A stretch of 64,000 nt of DNA from Formosa sp030427735 (GCF_051200825.1 NZ_CP195158.1:3831391-3895390); one strand, 5' to 3'; positions 35,026-43,817 are shown, numbered from the stretch's first letter. Program-made: numbers and translations. The notes: a model not told the origin generated them from the sequence alone.

Positions 35026-37010
35026 TATAAAGAGATAAGCGAATCGCGTAAACGATCGTTAATTTTTCCTGTTACGGCATCGGCTATTTTATCGATGTCG
35101 TTGCGCCAGTTACCATCTATATTGAAATAGTTTTTAATGTCTAAGTTCATGGTAACGGTTTTGCCTGCACCTTTACCAATACCGTTTAAGCCGCTAGCAC
35201 TTCCAGAACCAGAACCGCTAGAGCTGCCCGTACTGGTTGTTTTACCATCTAAAAGACTGGTAAAGTTGCCGAGTCCTGGACTCGTGGTGTGGGCTTTGTT
35301 TTTATTGGCTGTGTACATATCACTAACCAATTGTCCTTTTTCCATTGCACCAGACCAGCCATCTATAAACTGTGCTCCAGCTTGCTTACCAGAATCGAGT
35401 CCTAAAAGGTCATTAGCAGCTTGCTTGCCTGTCTCGAAAGCTTTAGACCATTCGCCATTAAAAAAGTGCATCAAGGTTTTTCCTATACCAGAAATTCCAG
35501 AAACCATGTCTTTAATTCTGTTTATCACGTAATCTTTTAAGACGCCACCAAACAGCTTTAAAATTTGCCTACTTTTAAAAATCACTTCGCGAAACCCTTC
35601 AAATTGATCCCATGCTAACATGACACCAGCCGTTAAAGCCGCTAATCCTGCAACAATCCAGCCTATAGGTGTTCCCATCATGGTAATGCCCAAAACTTTA
35701 GTAGAAAGCGTCATGGCTTTAGTGGCTACATCTTGCAACCACGTTACTTTGGTTAAGGATGATATTAAGGGTATGGCCGAGGCTATACCTGTTACTACTG
35801 GAGATAGTTCTACTACCGAAGCGGCGATACTGCCAAAGGTGGCGCTGAACGATGTTTTTAAATCGGCCAACCAACCACGAATACCAGAACCAGCCTCTTG
35901 TACCGAAGGAATGTTGTTAATATCTAAATCGATACTACCTAAACCTTCTATCCACGCAAGCCCAGCGTCTTCGCCTGCGCCCTTAAAAATATCCGCTAAA
36001 ACCAGTTGCTTGGCTTGAGTAGTTGCACCTTCCATAGATTTACTAATCATTTGCACGGCTTCAAAACTGGTTTTGTTTGCTAAATCGCTAACCTCTAAAC
36101 CAATGCCTTTCAGTGCGTCTATTTGTGGCTGGCCAATTTCACGAAGCGACAAATCCGCTTCTTTAATGGAGTCGATCGCCTTGTCGCTAAATATACCTTC
36201 CTGTCCAGCTTTGGCCATTAAGGCTATGGCTTGACTTTGGCTTAAACCTAACTGATTAATAAAGGTTGGATATTCCTTCAGCTGATCGATAAAGTCGCCG
36301 TTAATATTTGCGCCTTTTTCAAAACCAGCTTCTATAAGTGCGAAATTATCTTCGTAAGTACCACCAATTAATTTGGTCATGGCATTGGCGGCCTTGGCTA
36401 TTTCGTCGGGGTTTTCCTTAAACACGGCACCAAGCTTATAGGCTTTTGCGGTTAAATCGTCTAAGGCATCGCCCGAAGCTCCAGAGAAACGTTCTATATT
36501 GGTTTTTAAACTTTCAATTTCTGTGGTAAACCGTAACCCGTCTATAGCTTTGTTAACCAATTCAACAGTTTGATTTGCTACAACTACTGCAGCTCCCCAA
36601 TTGGCTTTTAGTTTTTCTTGGTCTGGTGCGTTTTCAATGTCTTTTAACTCTTCCTGAACCTCTACTAATTGCTCTTTGTAACGACGTACTTTGGTTTCGG
36701 CCTGTTTTACATCAAAGTCTATTTGCTGTCTGGTTAGCGGATCTACAGCATCGCCCAAACTTGCTAAATGTGCTTTAAGCTTTTTTATTTGGGTTTCTTC
36801 CTGCTGTATTTCTTGGTTAAGCTCGTTAAAGCTTTTAATCGCTTGGTTGGCAGTGGTACGAGTGGTCTCATCCATTGTATTTAAGGAAGCGGTAACACGT
36901 TGCAGGGTTTGGTTTACAGACTTGGTGTTTTTATCCACACCGCGCATGGGTGCGGACACCTTGTCCATAAGCTCTAAAATCCATTGTGTTGTTGTACTGC
37001 TTCCTGCCAT
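35025..37010 (-). CDS. Tail tape measure protein
   Basis: 661 aa, the longest tail gene. Residues about 20-150 form coiled coil, 150-390 resemble the TP901-type tape-measure core (LKTNIERFSGASGDALDDLT), and 395-470 hold hydrophobic helices (ITMMGTPIGWIVAGLAALTA). A Ser/Gly-rich stretch lies near residue 600. At about 0.15 nm per residue the tail would be near 100 nm, comparable with Mu; this is a rule-of-thumb estimate. Directly upstream are the frameshifting assembly chaperones, as expected. Confidence 0.85.
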   Translation of the reverse strand: MAGSSTTTQWILELMDKVSAPMRGVDKNTKSVNQTLQRVTASLNTMDETTRTTANQAIKSFNELNQEIQQEETQIKKLKAHLASLGDAVDPLTRQQIDFDVKQAETKVRRYKEQLVEVQEELKDIENAPDQEKLKANWGAAVVVANQTVELVNKAIDGLRFTTEIESLKTNIERFSGASGDALDDLTAKAYKLGAVFKENPDEIAKAANAMTKLIGGTYEDNFALIEAGFEKGANINGDFIDQLKEYPTFINQLGLSQSQAIALMAKAGQEGIFSDKAIDSIKEADLSLREIGQPQIDALKGIGLEVSDLANKTSFEAVQMISKSMEGATTQAKQLVLADIFKGAGEDAGLAWIEGLGSIDLDINNIPSVQEAGSGIRGWLADLKTSFSATFGSIAASVVELSPVVTGIASAIPLISSLTKVTWLQDVATKAMTLSTKVLGITMMGTPIGWIVAGLAALTAGVMLAWDQFEGFREVIFKSRQILKLFGGVLKDYVINRIKDMVSGISGIGKTLMHFFNGEWSKAFETGKQAANDLLGLDSGKQAGAQFIDGWSGAMEKGQLVSDMYTANKNKAHTTSPGLGNFTSLLDGKTTSTGSSSGSGSGSASGLNGIGKGAGKTVTMNLDIKNYFNIDGNWRNDIDKIADAVTGKINDRLRDSLISL

Positions 37011-37011
37011 A

Positions 37012-37259
37012 CTATTTGCTGAATACCTGACCTAATATTTCGGCCAGTGCTTTTTTTGTTGCGAGTTCTGTAACCTGTAACAGGTTTTTATACTCAACCG
37101 CTTTTACATAGGCATACTCCTGATACAGTTTCGCCCAAGCTTTGTTACTTAGCGCTTCTGGATCCACTTGGTAATGGCTACGCAAAAGCGCATTGATTTT
37201 GGTTATTTGTTGATGATCGTTGTCTGGGTCTTCGACCTCCAATTGGTAGAGGTCTAACG
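37012..37259 (-). CDS. Frameshift-encoded C-terminal part of tail assembly chaperone (GT-like)
   Basis: This frame has no convincing start of its own; only a TTG at 37242. It joins the preceding ORF by a -1 shift at 37260-37266, giving ...KK then ALDLYQLEVEDPDND and a fused product of about 194 aa. The 76-residue body is helical (NLLQVTELATKKALAEILGQ). In lambda and Mu the frameshifted chaperone helps load the tape measure, which is the next gene. Confidence 0.7.
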
Positions 37260-37266
37260 CTTTTTT
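37234..37266 (-). promoter_or_regulatory. -1 programmed ribosomal frameshift signal
   Basis: On the minus strand the heptamer A AAA AAG (37260-37266) is in the correct phase (GTA AAA AAG). It is followed by a 5-base spacer and a perfect 6-bp hairpin, GACCTC and GAGGTC with a 9-base loop (37234-37254). The zero-frame stop TAG lies at 37254-37256, at the base of the hairpin. Confidence 0.8.
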
Positions 37267-37595
37267 ACGGTACTCTTAGCTTTGTGCTTTAATAGGTTTA
37301 GCTGCTCTAACACCTCAAGGTATACTTCGCCATCTTTATTAAGGGCTTCCATATCGCCGCCTAACACACAGTTATTAATTAAAGTTTTGTTGGCTGCGGC
37401 AACATCTTTATTTGCGGCATGGCGGCCAATGGCCTCCAGAACTGGTCGGTCTGGTTTACGCAACACAAAGTTGAAGGTTTCGGTGTCCGAGATTTGCACC
37501 TCTAAATCGATAAGACGGGTTTTACCGTATTTAGCTTCCCACTCCTGATTCATCTCAGGAGTGATATCGCTATATTTTTGAAATTCTTTGTTCAT
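37254..37595 (-). CDS. Tail assembly chaperone (G-like)
   Basis: 113 aa in the zero frame. Located between tail tube and tape measure, the place of Mu gp41 and lambda G. The N-terminal half contains LIDLEVQISDTETFNFVLRK and the C-terminus is basic (KHKAKSTVKKR). The last codons carry the slippery heptamer for the fused longer form. Confidence 0.75.
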   Translation of the reverse strand: MNKEFQKYSDITPEMNQEWEAKYGKTRLIDLEVQISDTETFNFVLRKPDRPVLEAIGRHAANKDVAAANKTLINNCVLGGDMEALNKDGEVYLEVLEQLNLLKHKAKSTVKKR

Positions 37596-37599
37596 GGGC

Positions 37600-38043
37600 T
37601 TAAATTACGTTCCACTCGATGTGGCTTACTATTAAATCTACTTTTATAGAAATGGTACCATCGTTGTTTTTTACCTCGACACCGTCTGTCATAAATTCAC
37701 AATTACGAATACGGTCTTTTAAAATCACTCCCGTTTTGCTTTCGTACTGGACGTTAATATCAAAAGGTAAAATATCCTGTAAGCGTGCTCCTGGAGGCAA
37801 TGCCGCCTTAATGGCATTAATTTCTTCTTTAAATAAGGTGACAGAAGCCTGCGCTTCGTAGTTTCCTTCGCCACGGCCTACAGGATATTTTCCTGCACCA
37901 TAGGCGTTTTCTTTAGCGGTGCTGTCTGTATAGCTTAGTTCTGTAATACCTTCTACGTCTCTAGACAATAGGTTAACGGTAATATTGTTCCAGCCAGACA
38001 TTTGCCCGAACTTGTTTATAATGGTATTTGCTGTAGTACTCAT
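37600..38043 (-). CDS. Tail tube protein
   Basis: 147 aa. Small beta-rich protein with the tube-like features RDVEGITELSYTDS and VNNDGTISIKVDLIVSHIEW-like terminal strands; its position directly after the sheath gene and before the assembly chaperones identifies it. It forms the inner tube of a contractile tail. Confidence 0.75.
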   Translation of the reverse strand: MSTTANTIINKFGQMSGWNNITVNLLSRDVEGITELSYTDSTAKENAYGAGKYPVGRGEGNYEAQASVTLFKEEINAIKAALPPGARLQDILPFDINVQYESKTGVILKDRIRNCEFMTDGVEVKNNDGTISIKVDLIVSHIEWNVI

Positions 38044-38046
38044 TTA

Positions 38047-39279
38047 TTATAGTTTATCGGTTAATCCTAAATCCACTTCAAATTCAAATACAATGGCATC
38101 TACAACAATGTGTCCCGTAACTTTTAACGGCGTGTCTTCGCTAAGTACTTGTTTTGGGTTTATATAAAACTCGAAACCGCTAATCTCGTTATTGGTAATC
38201 ATAACCTCGAGGGCCTTATTAAGGCGCGAATTCCAGTCGCTAATAGTTGTAGATAGTATGTAGCCTGTTGTTGCGTCCTTTTTAACAATACCACGCACGC
38301 GAGGGATAAGGGTTTTGCGAATAATGCGCACGGCCTTATTCCACACACGGTTGTTTTCGATGTATGCATAATCGTCCGACTTTTCTACACAGGTAGGCGC
38401 ATTGTTAAAAAACACACCACCATAACCGTTAAAGCTTCCTGCATAGATATAGCCTGAATTTGTTAAGGCAGATTGATCGTTGTAGGTCAAGGTTTCGAAG
38501 GTATTCCCGTCGGATAGGTTCGAAGCTTCCCAGCGGTTGGTTCCGTCTATGGTTAAAGGATAATCCTCGCGACCTCTAAAGCCTATAGGCTTGTTTAAAA
38601 TGTCTACAGACCCTAAGTTTTCGTTTACTTGGCGCACGGCCAACATACCCAACACCGCACCAATAGCAGCGTATTTTGTGTAAGCTGGATCTATGGTTGC
38701 AATCGCAGGATCCTGCGCAATACTTACCGATACGTTAGGCGCATTTTCGCCACGTAAATCTGGGTAGTTTGCTATCGGGGTAATTGCAGCAGCTTCGCCA
38801 CGGCCTTCTAACAATACATTGTCTATGTATCGGAACTCGGCTCTAAAGTTCTCTACAAACAATTGTACAGCTGCAACTTCGTCGGCGATGTCTGGAACGG
38901 TAGTCGTGGTATTCATAATACCAATAACTTTCGCTTCTGGTACCGAGCGAACAGCCGTAATAAAATCGGCAACTGCTACCACACCCGAAGGGCTTAAAGT
39001 CTCGGCAACAGGAATTAAGTGCAACACGCCTCCTGGACAATAGGTAAAGAAATCTTTAATTTCGTTATGTACCAAAACGCTTTCGTTAGCATCGAAAGCC
39101 GCGTTTACGCCTAAAGCCTCGGCATCTTCTATTTGTAAAAGCTTGTGGGCTTTGTTTACTGCTAGCGTCGTACCAGTAAGGGGCATACTAGCGGCCAATA
39201 TAAAAATATTGTCTTCGTTAGGGTTACTACGTCCTAAACCGCCATTTAACTTGTTAATATTTACACCTCTAAAACTCAT
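38047..39279 (-). CDS. Tail sheath protein (DUF2586 type)
   Basis: 410 aa. The N-terminus SFRGVNINKLNGGLGRSNPN and the following Gly-rich start are typical of the DUF2586 sheath-like proteins of Bacteroidota transposable phages. The C-terminal half (RVRGIVKKDATTGYILSTTI) resembles the sheath C-terminal domain. Its presence indicates a contractile tail. It overlaps the upstream gene by one base. Confidence 0.75.
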   Translation of the reverse strand: MSFRGVNINKLNGGLGRSNPNEDNIFILAASMPLTGTTLAVNKAHKLLQIEDAEALGVNAAFDANESVLVHNEIKDFFTYCPGGVLHLIPVAETLSPSGVVAVADFITAVRSVPEAKVIGIMNTTTTVPDIADEVAAVQLFVENFRAEFRYIDNVLLEGRGEAAAITPIANYPDLRGENAPNVSVSIAQDPAIATIDPAYTKYAAIGAVLGMLAVRQVNENLGSVDILNKPIGFRGREDYPLTIDGTNRWEASNLSDGNTFETLTYNDQSALTNSGYIYAGSFNGYGGVFFNNAPTCVEKSDDYAYIENNRVWNKAVRIIRKTLIPRVRGIVKKDATTGYILSTTISDWNSRLNKALEVMITNNEISGFEFYINPKQVLSEDTPLKVTGHIVVDAIVFEFEVDLGLTDKL

Positions 39280-39638
39280 TAGTTATCGGCTTTTAATTCT
39301 TCAATTCGGGCATTGTAAGCGGCTAAAACAGTGGTTCTGTTGTCACCTTCAGTTTCTAAAACAATGGCAGCTTCTACAGCTTCAATAGTTTCTATGGTTT
39401 TTGCTTCAGCAATTAATTCTTTAGCCGTTTTTGACTTTGAGTCTGTTTTTTCTGGAGCTTCAAATTCGTTTTCAATTTCAATAACAGCGCCTTTTTTGCC
39501 TGCATGAAGCTCTGCGCGGTTTTGGTTTAAAAAGAATTGGCTGTCTGTAGTTGCAAATACGCTTGTAGCTGTTGGATAATCTTTAAATACGGCTTTGGCT
39601 TTATCTTGAAGCTGGGATTTACTGTATGATTTTTTCAT
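39279..39638 (-). CDS. Small Ala/Glu-rich virion or assembly protein
   Basis: 119 aa, unrecognised. Basic N-terminus with FFLNQNRAELHAGKKG-like segment (a pattern shared by small phage proteins near the sheath gene), acidic helical C-terminus rich in Ala and Glu. Adjacent to the sheath start with a one-base overlap. Confidence 0.55.
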   Translation of the reverse strand: MKKSYSKSQLQDKAKAVFKDYPTATSVFATTDSQFFLNQNRAELHAGKKGAVIEIENEFEAPEKTDSKSKTAKELIAEAKTIETIEAVEAAIVLETEGDNRTTVLAAYNARIEELKADN

Positions 39639-39644
39639 GGTTTA

Positions 39645-40124
39645 TTAAGGTTTTAAAAAGGTTTTTCCGATGTTTAAACCGACAATGAGTAACAACAAAG
39701 CGCCTAACGATGCTAAGGCTTTCATGTACCAAGGCGAATCGGTTTTTGTTATGGTTTGTGTGGTGTGTTGAGTCTCTAGTTTACTTATAAGAGTCTCGAT
39801 AATGGTGTCTTGGGTTTGTATTATTTTAATGTATTCGTCTACAAAACAATTTACCTCCAGTTGGTTTCCAACTTTTCTAATAGACGATTTTAAGCGACCG
39901 TTAGGGCTTTGGTTCTGGATGGGAAACTCCGATAAATCTGTTAAAGGCACTGTTACCCTTAAATATTCCTCTGGTAATCTTATTGTATCGACCTTGGGAG
40001 TGATCGTGATTTTTTTAATGGAATCGTAACGTATGGTTTTTACCACATCTTCCGTTGGGCGTTTCGTACCCCCACAACCACACGCCAAGGCGACCAATAA
40101 GAACAGACTAATACAAAATTTCAT
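39645..40124 (-). CDS. Candidate unimolecular spanin (lipoprotein with C-terminal membrane helix)
   Basis: 159 aa. The N-terminus is a lipoprotein signal (LFLLVALACGCG, Cys15 or Cys17), the middle about 110 residues are periplasmic, and residues about 137-154 form a membrane helix (ALASLGALLLLIVGLNIG). A lipid anchor at one end and an inner-membrane helix at the other is the topology of unimolecular spanins such as T1 gp11, which join the two membranes during lysis. It is 2 bases behind the endolysin gene, which supports the role. No similarity to a named spanin was seen. Confidence 0.55.
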   Translation of the reverse strand: MKFCISLFLLVALACGCGGTKRPTEDVVKTIRYDSIKKITITPKVDTIRLPEEYLRVTVPLTDLSEFPIQNQSPNGRLKSSIRKVGNQLEVNCFVDEYIKIIQTQDTIIETLISKLETQHTTQTITKTDSPWYMKALASLGALLLLIVGLNIGKTFLKP

Positions 40125-40126
40125 GC

Positions 40127-40576
40127 TTATAAGTTTCTATATTCTAATGAGGCATTAAAAGATGGGCAAGCTTTAGACCACTCCCAAGTTTCTATTTTGC
40201 CATTGCCGTTAAGGTCTTTAGACAAATCGCGGTGTCCTACAATTTTAGCTTTTGGATATTTGCGCTTTAAGCGTTTTAACAGCTTTAAAAGGGCTGTTTT
40301 TTGTTGTGGTGTTCTGGTGTCTTCTGGTTTGTTGGCACGGTTTAAACCGCCAATGTAACACACACCAATACTGTTTTTGTTGTAGTTTTTTACATGCGCT
40401 CCAATACGCTCCTCTGGACGGCCTGTCTCTTCGGTACCATCTATATTCACAACATAATGGTAACCAATGCCACTCCATCCGCGCTCTTTATGCCAGCGAT
40501 CTATATCGGCAGCCGTAAAGGCTTTTCCTGCTTGGGTAGCAGAGCAATGCACAACGATGTATTTAATGTCTCTCAT
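40127..40576 (-). CDS. Endolysin, N-acetylmuramoyl-L-alanine amidase (T7 lysozyme type)
   Basis: 149 aa, the size of T7 lysozyme. The zinc ligands are His10 (VVHCSAT), His115 (GHRDLSKD) and Cys137, and Lys135 in SKACPSF matches the catalytic Lys of T7 lysozyme. It cuts the bond between N-acetylmuramic acid and L-alanine. There is no signal peptide, so it needs a holin for release. It is followed by the spanin candidate. Confidence 0.92.
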   Translation of the reverse strand: MRDIKYIVVHCSATQAGKAFTAADIDRWHKERGWSGIGYHYVVNIDGTEETGRPEERIGAHVKNYNKNSIGVCYIGGLNRANKPEDTRTPQQKTALLKLLKRLKRKYPKAKIVGHRDLSKDLNGNGKIETWEWSKACPSFNASLEYRNL

Positions 40577-40591
40577 TAGATAGGATTTAGA

Positions 40592-40620
40592 AGCAGGCTT
40601 AAGCGTTGTAAGCCTGCTTT
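40592..40620. terminator. Hairpin between capsid and lysis genes
   Basis: AAGCAGGCTTA and TAAGCCTGCTT form a perfect 11-bp stem with a 7-base loop. On the minus strand no strong T-run follows, so it may attenuate rather than end transcription from the capsid gene. Confidence 0.6.
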
Positions 40621-40637
40621 AGGTTTTTTGGGTATTA

Positions 40638-41642
40638 CTAGGCTTTACCAGAGATAATGGCAGCACTACCTTCTACACCGTAGGCTACTATAATATGGTA
40701 CACGCGGAAACCGATCGTGTTTTCTCTGTTTTCTGGATCCAACTCGGCTGGACGTGCAAAACGTGTTACTGTTCCTGCAGCTTTAGCCGTAGAACCTTTA
40801 TGGAATACTACAGACGATTTACGGCCAACAGTAGCAGAACCGTAAGCTAACTTGGTTAAAGCAACATCGTCGTACTCTGGTGTTGTAGAATCTTCGTAGA
40901 TTTTAAAACCGTAGTAACGGCTAGAAATTACACCTTCGGTCTGGTTGTGGTATTGGGTGTAGAATTTTCTGTCTTCTTCCAAAAGATCAGACACGTGATC
41001 ATCGCATAAGATTAAGATTCTACCTTTTTTATTAATGCCTTTTTTGTTCATTTTGGCCTGTAAGGTTCTTAAATCTTTGGTGGTTAACTTTAAACGGCCT
41101 GTGCCATCGTTTTCACCTGTGGTTTCCAATACAAATTGGTTTTCGGCTTCATCATCTTCTTGAGGCGCTAGTCCCCAAATACCGTACTCCATAGTTTCAT
41201 CCTCTAAAGTTTCGCGGTGCTGCATTTGCACATCGTTTACTTTTTCGTAAGGCAAAGCGTAAAGCTCATCTTTGGTTACAATGGTGTTTTCGGTATCGAA
41301 CTTGTTAAGCGAAACCACTACGTGACTATCGTCGCGGTTGTTCTTAACAATTGGATAATTGGTGTTGTTAATTAACACCGCTGGAGCTGCACCACGTTTT
41401 GGTATTTTAATGGTGTCGTTGTTTACCCAGCTTTGTTTGGATCTAATCTCGGACGCCCAAGTATGCTCGTGGCGTAACTGCTTAATCATTTCCTTTTCGG
41501 CCAGTTGGTTTTTAACTGGTAAGGCAACGGTTGTCGCCGCAAAAGATACAGCACCGCCAGCCGATCCTGTAAAAGCATGACCAATAACGGTCACTAATAA
41601 AATAGCCACTATGGCTAATACAAATTTTGAGATATTTTTCAT
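40638..41642 (-). CDS. Major capsid protein (Mu gp34-like)
   Basis: 334 aa. The middle (NKFDTENTIVTKDELYALPY, KGRILILCDDHVSDLLEEDR) and C-terminal third match the HK97-fold capsid proteins of Bacteroidota Mu-like phages. It follows the protease-scaffold gene, as capsid genes do. Oddly, the N-terminus is a strongly hydrophobic helix (FVLAIVAILLVTVIGHAF, about 7-24), like a signal or membrane anchor; the next Met is at residue 52. The segment may be removed by the maturation protease. Confidence 0.8.
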   Translation of the reverse strand: MKNISKFVLAIVAILLVTVIGHAFTGSAGGAVSFAATTVALPVKNQLAEKEMIKQLRHEHTWASEIRSKQSWVNNDTIKIPKRGAAPAVLINNTNYPIVKNNRDDSHVVVSLNKFDTENTIVTKDELYALPYEKVNDVQMQHRETLEDETMEYGIWGLAPQEDDEAENQFVLETTGENDGTGRLKLTTKDLRTLQAKMNKKGINKKGRILILCDDHVSDLLEEDRKFYTQYHNQTEGVISSRYYGFKIYEDSTTPEYDDVALTKLAYGSATVGRKSSVVFHKGSTAKAAGTVTRFARPAELDPENRENTIGFRVYHIIVAYGVEGSAAIISGKA

Positions 41643-41726
41643 GGTTTAAATAGGTTTTTAAAAGGGTTTAAATGGGGTAAAAACACGGTAAATTTTGAAC
41701 GTATATATATTTAAGGTGCTTGGGGT

Positions 41727-42878
41727 TTATTGTTTGGCAAAGTAGGCCGCTTCTAAAGCTTCGGCTTCTTTTGGCTTTTCTGCTTTTAGTTTTTCGTAGG
41801 CTTCTGGATCGTTAGCCAAATAATCTTCTAAAGTCCAGTTGGCTCTTAAAGCTGCACCTCCAGTAGAACCTTCTTCGCCTTTAAGCTGCGCACTTAGTTT
41901 TTCTTTAGCTGGCATGGCATCAATTACCTTTTCGGTAGCATCGAAGTTTGCTTTAGCTAACTCGGTGTAATGTGGCGCTTCGTCTGCAGAGAACTTTTTA
42001 TCCTTAATACCTTTGTTTACTAAGGCTTCTACTTTTTTGGCTGCGTCGTCTTCCGATTTTTGTTTATCGGCATCGGCTTGCGAGCGTTGTTTAAGTGCAT
42101 CGACTTTCATAGCACTTTTAGCGGCTTCGATTTGTTCATCGGTCGCGTTGGAATCAAGCCCTAAAAAGGCGATTAATTCATCTCTATCCATAATGTTTGA
42201 TTTTGATTTATTGTTGGGTTCTTGAATATTAGAAGTCACTTCTGGAATTATAGGCGCACCACAGGCAACTAAAGACATTACATCGGTATCTGTAAAGGCT
42301 TCAACTTCGCCTTCAATAGCATCAACAAAACCTTCTTTAAGTAATTCATCTGCGTTCATCCAGTAGTCACCAGAATCCCATAAGGCTTTAATTTGTTTTA
42401 CGCTTTTGCCTGTTTTTTTAGCATAGGCTTTGGCGTAATCTTCGGTAATGTTCTGTCCTAATTTTAAGGTGCTTTGTACCTCTTTAATATTGCCCTTTAC
42501 ACTTAAAATAGGCATGTGTATCATACCTTGCGTATTGGCTTTTATGGTTGTGTGGAAATGCGAGGTTAAATACGTAAAGGCCGATGCCATTAAAGCATGT
42601 ACTTTAATTTTTACATCATCGTACTTTTGAAACAAAGCAAGCATATCGTTCGTTGCAAATACAGAGCCACCTTCGCTGCTTCCTTCTATAACAGCCGATG
42701 TAACACCGTCTGCAATAGAGGTTTCAATTTCGCGTCTTAAAATACTCTCTTGGTCTGCACTCCAAGACCAAATGCGCCCCACTATTTTAAAGTAAGCTAC
42801 ATTATTATTAACAGCCGCTTCTATGCTGCCAACTTGTTTCTGGCCTTCCGTAAAGGCTATAATTTTATTCCAGTTCAC
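41727..42878 (-). CDS. Head maturation protease (ClpP-like) fused to scaffold
   Basis: 383 aa from a GTG start. The N-terminal about 210 residues are a ClpP-like serine protease: GGSVFATNDM, Ser99 in LMASAFTYLTS, His121 in GMIHMP. The C-terminal about 155 residues (from MDRDELIAFLG) are charged and helical, as in scaffold proteins. In Mu the protease I and scaffold Z share one frame in the same way. It is the first gene of the minus-strand morphogenesis block, beside a divergent control region. Confidence 0.85.
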   Translation of the reverse strand: MNWNKIIAFTEGQKQVGSIEAAVNNNVAYFKIVGRIWSWSADQESILRREIETSIADGVTSAVIEGSSEGGSVFATNDMLALFQKYDDVKIKVHALMASAFTYLTSHFHTTIKANTQGMIHMPILSVKGNIKEVQSTLKLGQNITEDYAKAYAKKTGKSVKQIKALWDSGDYWMNADELLKEGFVDAIEGEVEAFTDTDVMSLVACGAPIIPEVTSNIQEPNNKSKSNIMDRDELIAFLGLDSNATDEQIEAAKSAMKVDALKQRSQADADKQKSEDDAAKKVEALVNKGIKDKKFSADEAPHYTELAKANFDATEKVIDAMPAKEKLSAQLKGEEGSTGGAALRANWTLEDYLANDPEAYEKLKAEKPKEAEALEAAYFAKQ

Positions 42879-42922
42879 GAGGCAAAAATGCAGACTAACA
42901 ACAGCTGAAAAAAATTGGCATT

Positions 42923-42983
42923 CCGATTCGGTAACTTTTCGTTACCGAAAACGTAACCGTTGCTTACCGATTCAGAATAACAA
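42923..42983. promoter_or_regulatory. Divergent late control region with GGTAAC/GTTACC repeats
   Basis: A perfect inverted repeat, TTCGGTAAC-TTTTC-GTTACCGAA (42927-42949), is followed by GTAACCG and TTACCGATTC. CCGATTCGGTAAC near the left edge and CTTACCGATTC near the right edge extend the pattern, giving four related half-sites in about 60 bases. It lies midway between the two divergent late operons and is a likely binding region for a late activator. Confidence 0.55.
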
Positions 42984-43035
42984 ATTCTTAAACACAATAG
43001 CTTACTAGATATTTGCCATGTAATACAGTACTAAA

Positions 43036-43575
43036 ATGGCAAAAGACAAAGACCGCGGTATCGCTTATGTATGGTACGTCCAGCAAAACAAAACCGCAAA
43101 AGAGATTGCTCAAAAATTAAAATTAACCGAAACCACAGTTGGTAATTGGGTTAAAAAATACGGTTGGAAAGAAGAGCGCAACGCTCGCGAAAACCAAGTG
43201 GATAAACGCATAGATAACATTAAAAGTGTTATAGATGATATTACCGACGATCGCAGCTCTGCACGTATTAGGCTAAAGGAACTTAAAGCCGAACAAAAAA
43301 TAGCACTGGCCAATAAAGATGACGATGAGATACAACTTAACAAAGACATGATCTCTGAAATTAAGCGTGAAATTATTGGTTACGACGATGCCATTAGTAA
43401 ATGGAACAAAACGCTGGAAAACTTCGATAAGGAAAACAGGGTGTCGCTCTCGAGCTACCTGTATGTTATGGAGGAGATTTTTAAAGATTTACAAACCCAA
43501 GACCCGAAGCTGTATTTACAAACTATCGACTTTCAGGAACAACACATTAACAACGTTAGCGTAAAAATAGGATGA
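43036..43575 (+). CDS. Terminase small subunit (HTH)
   Basis: 179 aa. Residues about 10-48 form a HTH (YVWYVQQNKTAKEIAQKLKL, then TVGNWVKKYGW) typical of small terminase proteins, followed by a long charged coiled coil. First gene of the plus-strand head block; its stop overlaps the next start by four bases. It is expected to bind phage DNA for packaging. Confidence 0.8.
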   Translation: MAKDKDRGIAYVWYVQQNKTAKEIAQKLKLTETTVGNWVKKYGWKEERNARENQVDKRIDNIKSVIDDITDDRSSARIRLKELKAEQKIALANKDDDEIQLNKDMISEIKREIIGYDDAISKWNKTLENFDKENRVSLSSYLYVMEEIFKDLQTQDPKLYLQTIDFQEQHINNVSVKIG

Positions 43576-43817
43576 TAATAAAACGACTTTTAAGCCTGTT
43601 AAAACACAGAGCTCCAAAACAACAATACTACCTAGAACTAGGCTCGTATTTTATTAAAAAAGGTACAGGCTACAGGGTTGGCGATACCTTCGAGTACAAC
43701 GGTAAAAACGGCAAGAAAACCCTGTATATAAAAAACCTGTTTTTCAACTTTAGCCAAAACACAGTATCCTACTCATTATCTAAAACCCCAATACTAAACC
43801 GTAGTGAAAAGGACTGA
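43572..43817 (+). CDS. Small protein between terminase subunits
   Basis: 81 aa, unrecognised. Basic N-terminus (RLLSLLKHRAPKQQYYLELG) and a beta-rich remainder. Tightly coupled: it overlaps the small terminase by four bases and the large terminase by 14 bases. Confidence 0.55.
   Translation: MIIKRLLSLLKHRAPKQQYYLELGSYFIKKGTGYRVGDTFEYNGKNGKKTLYIKNLFFNFSQNTVSYSLSKTPILNRSEKD

Noticed and set aside
42181..42191. Internal start producing a separate scaffold protein
   Set aside because: An in-frame ATG exists before MDRDELIAF, as in Mu Z, but there is no sequence signal for initiation that can be judged in this group; left as a possibility only.
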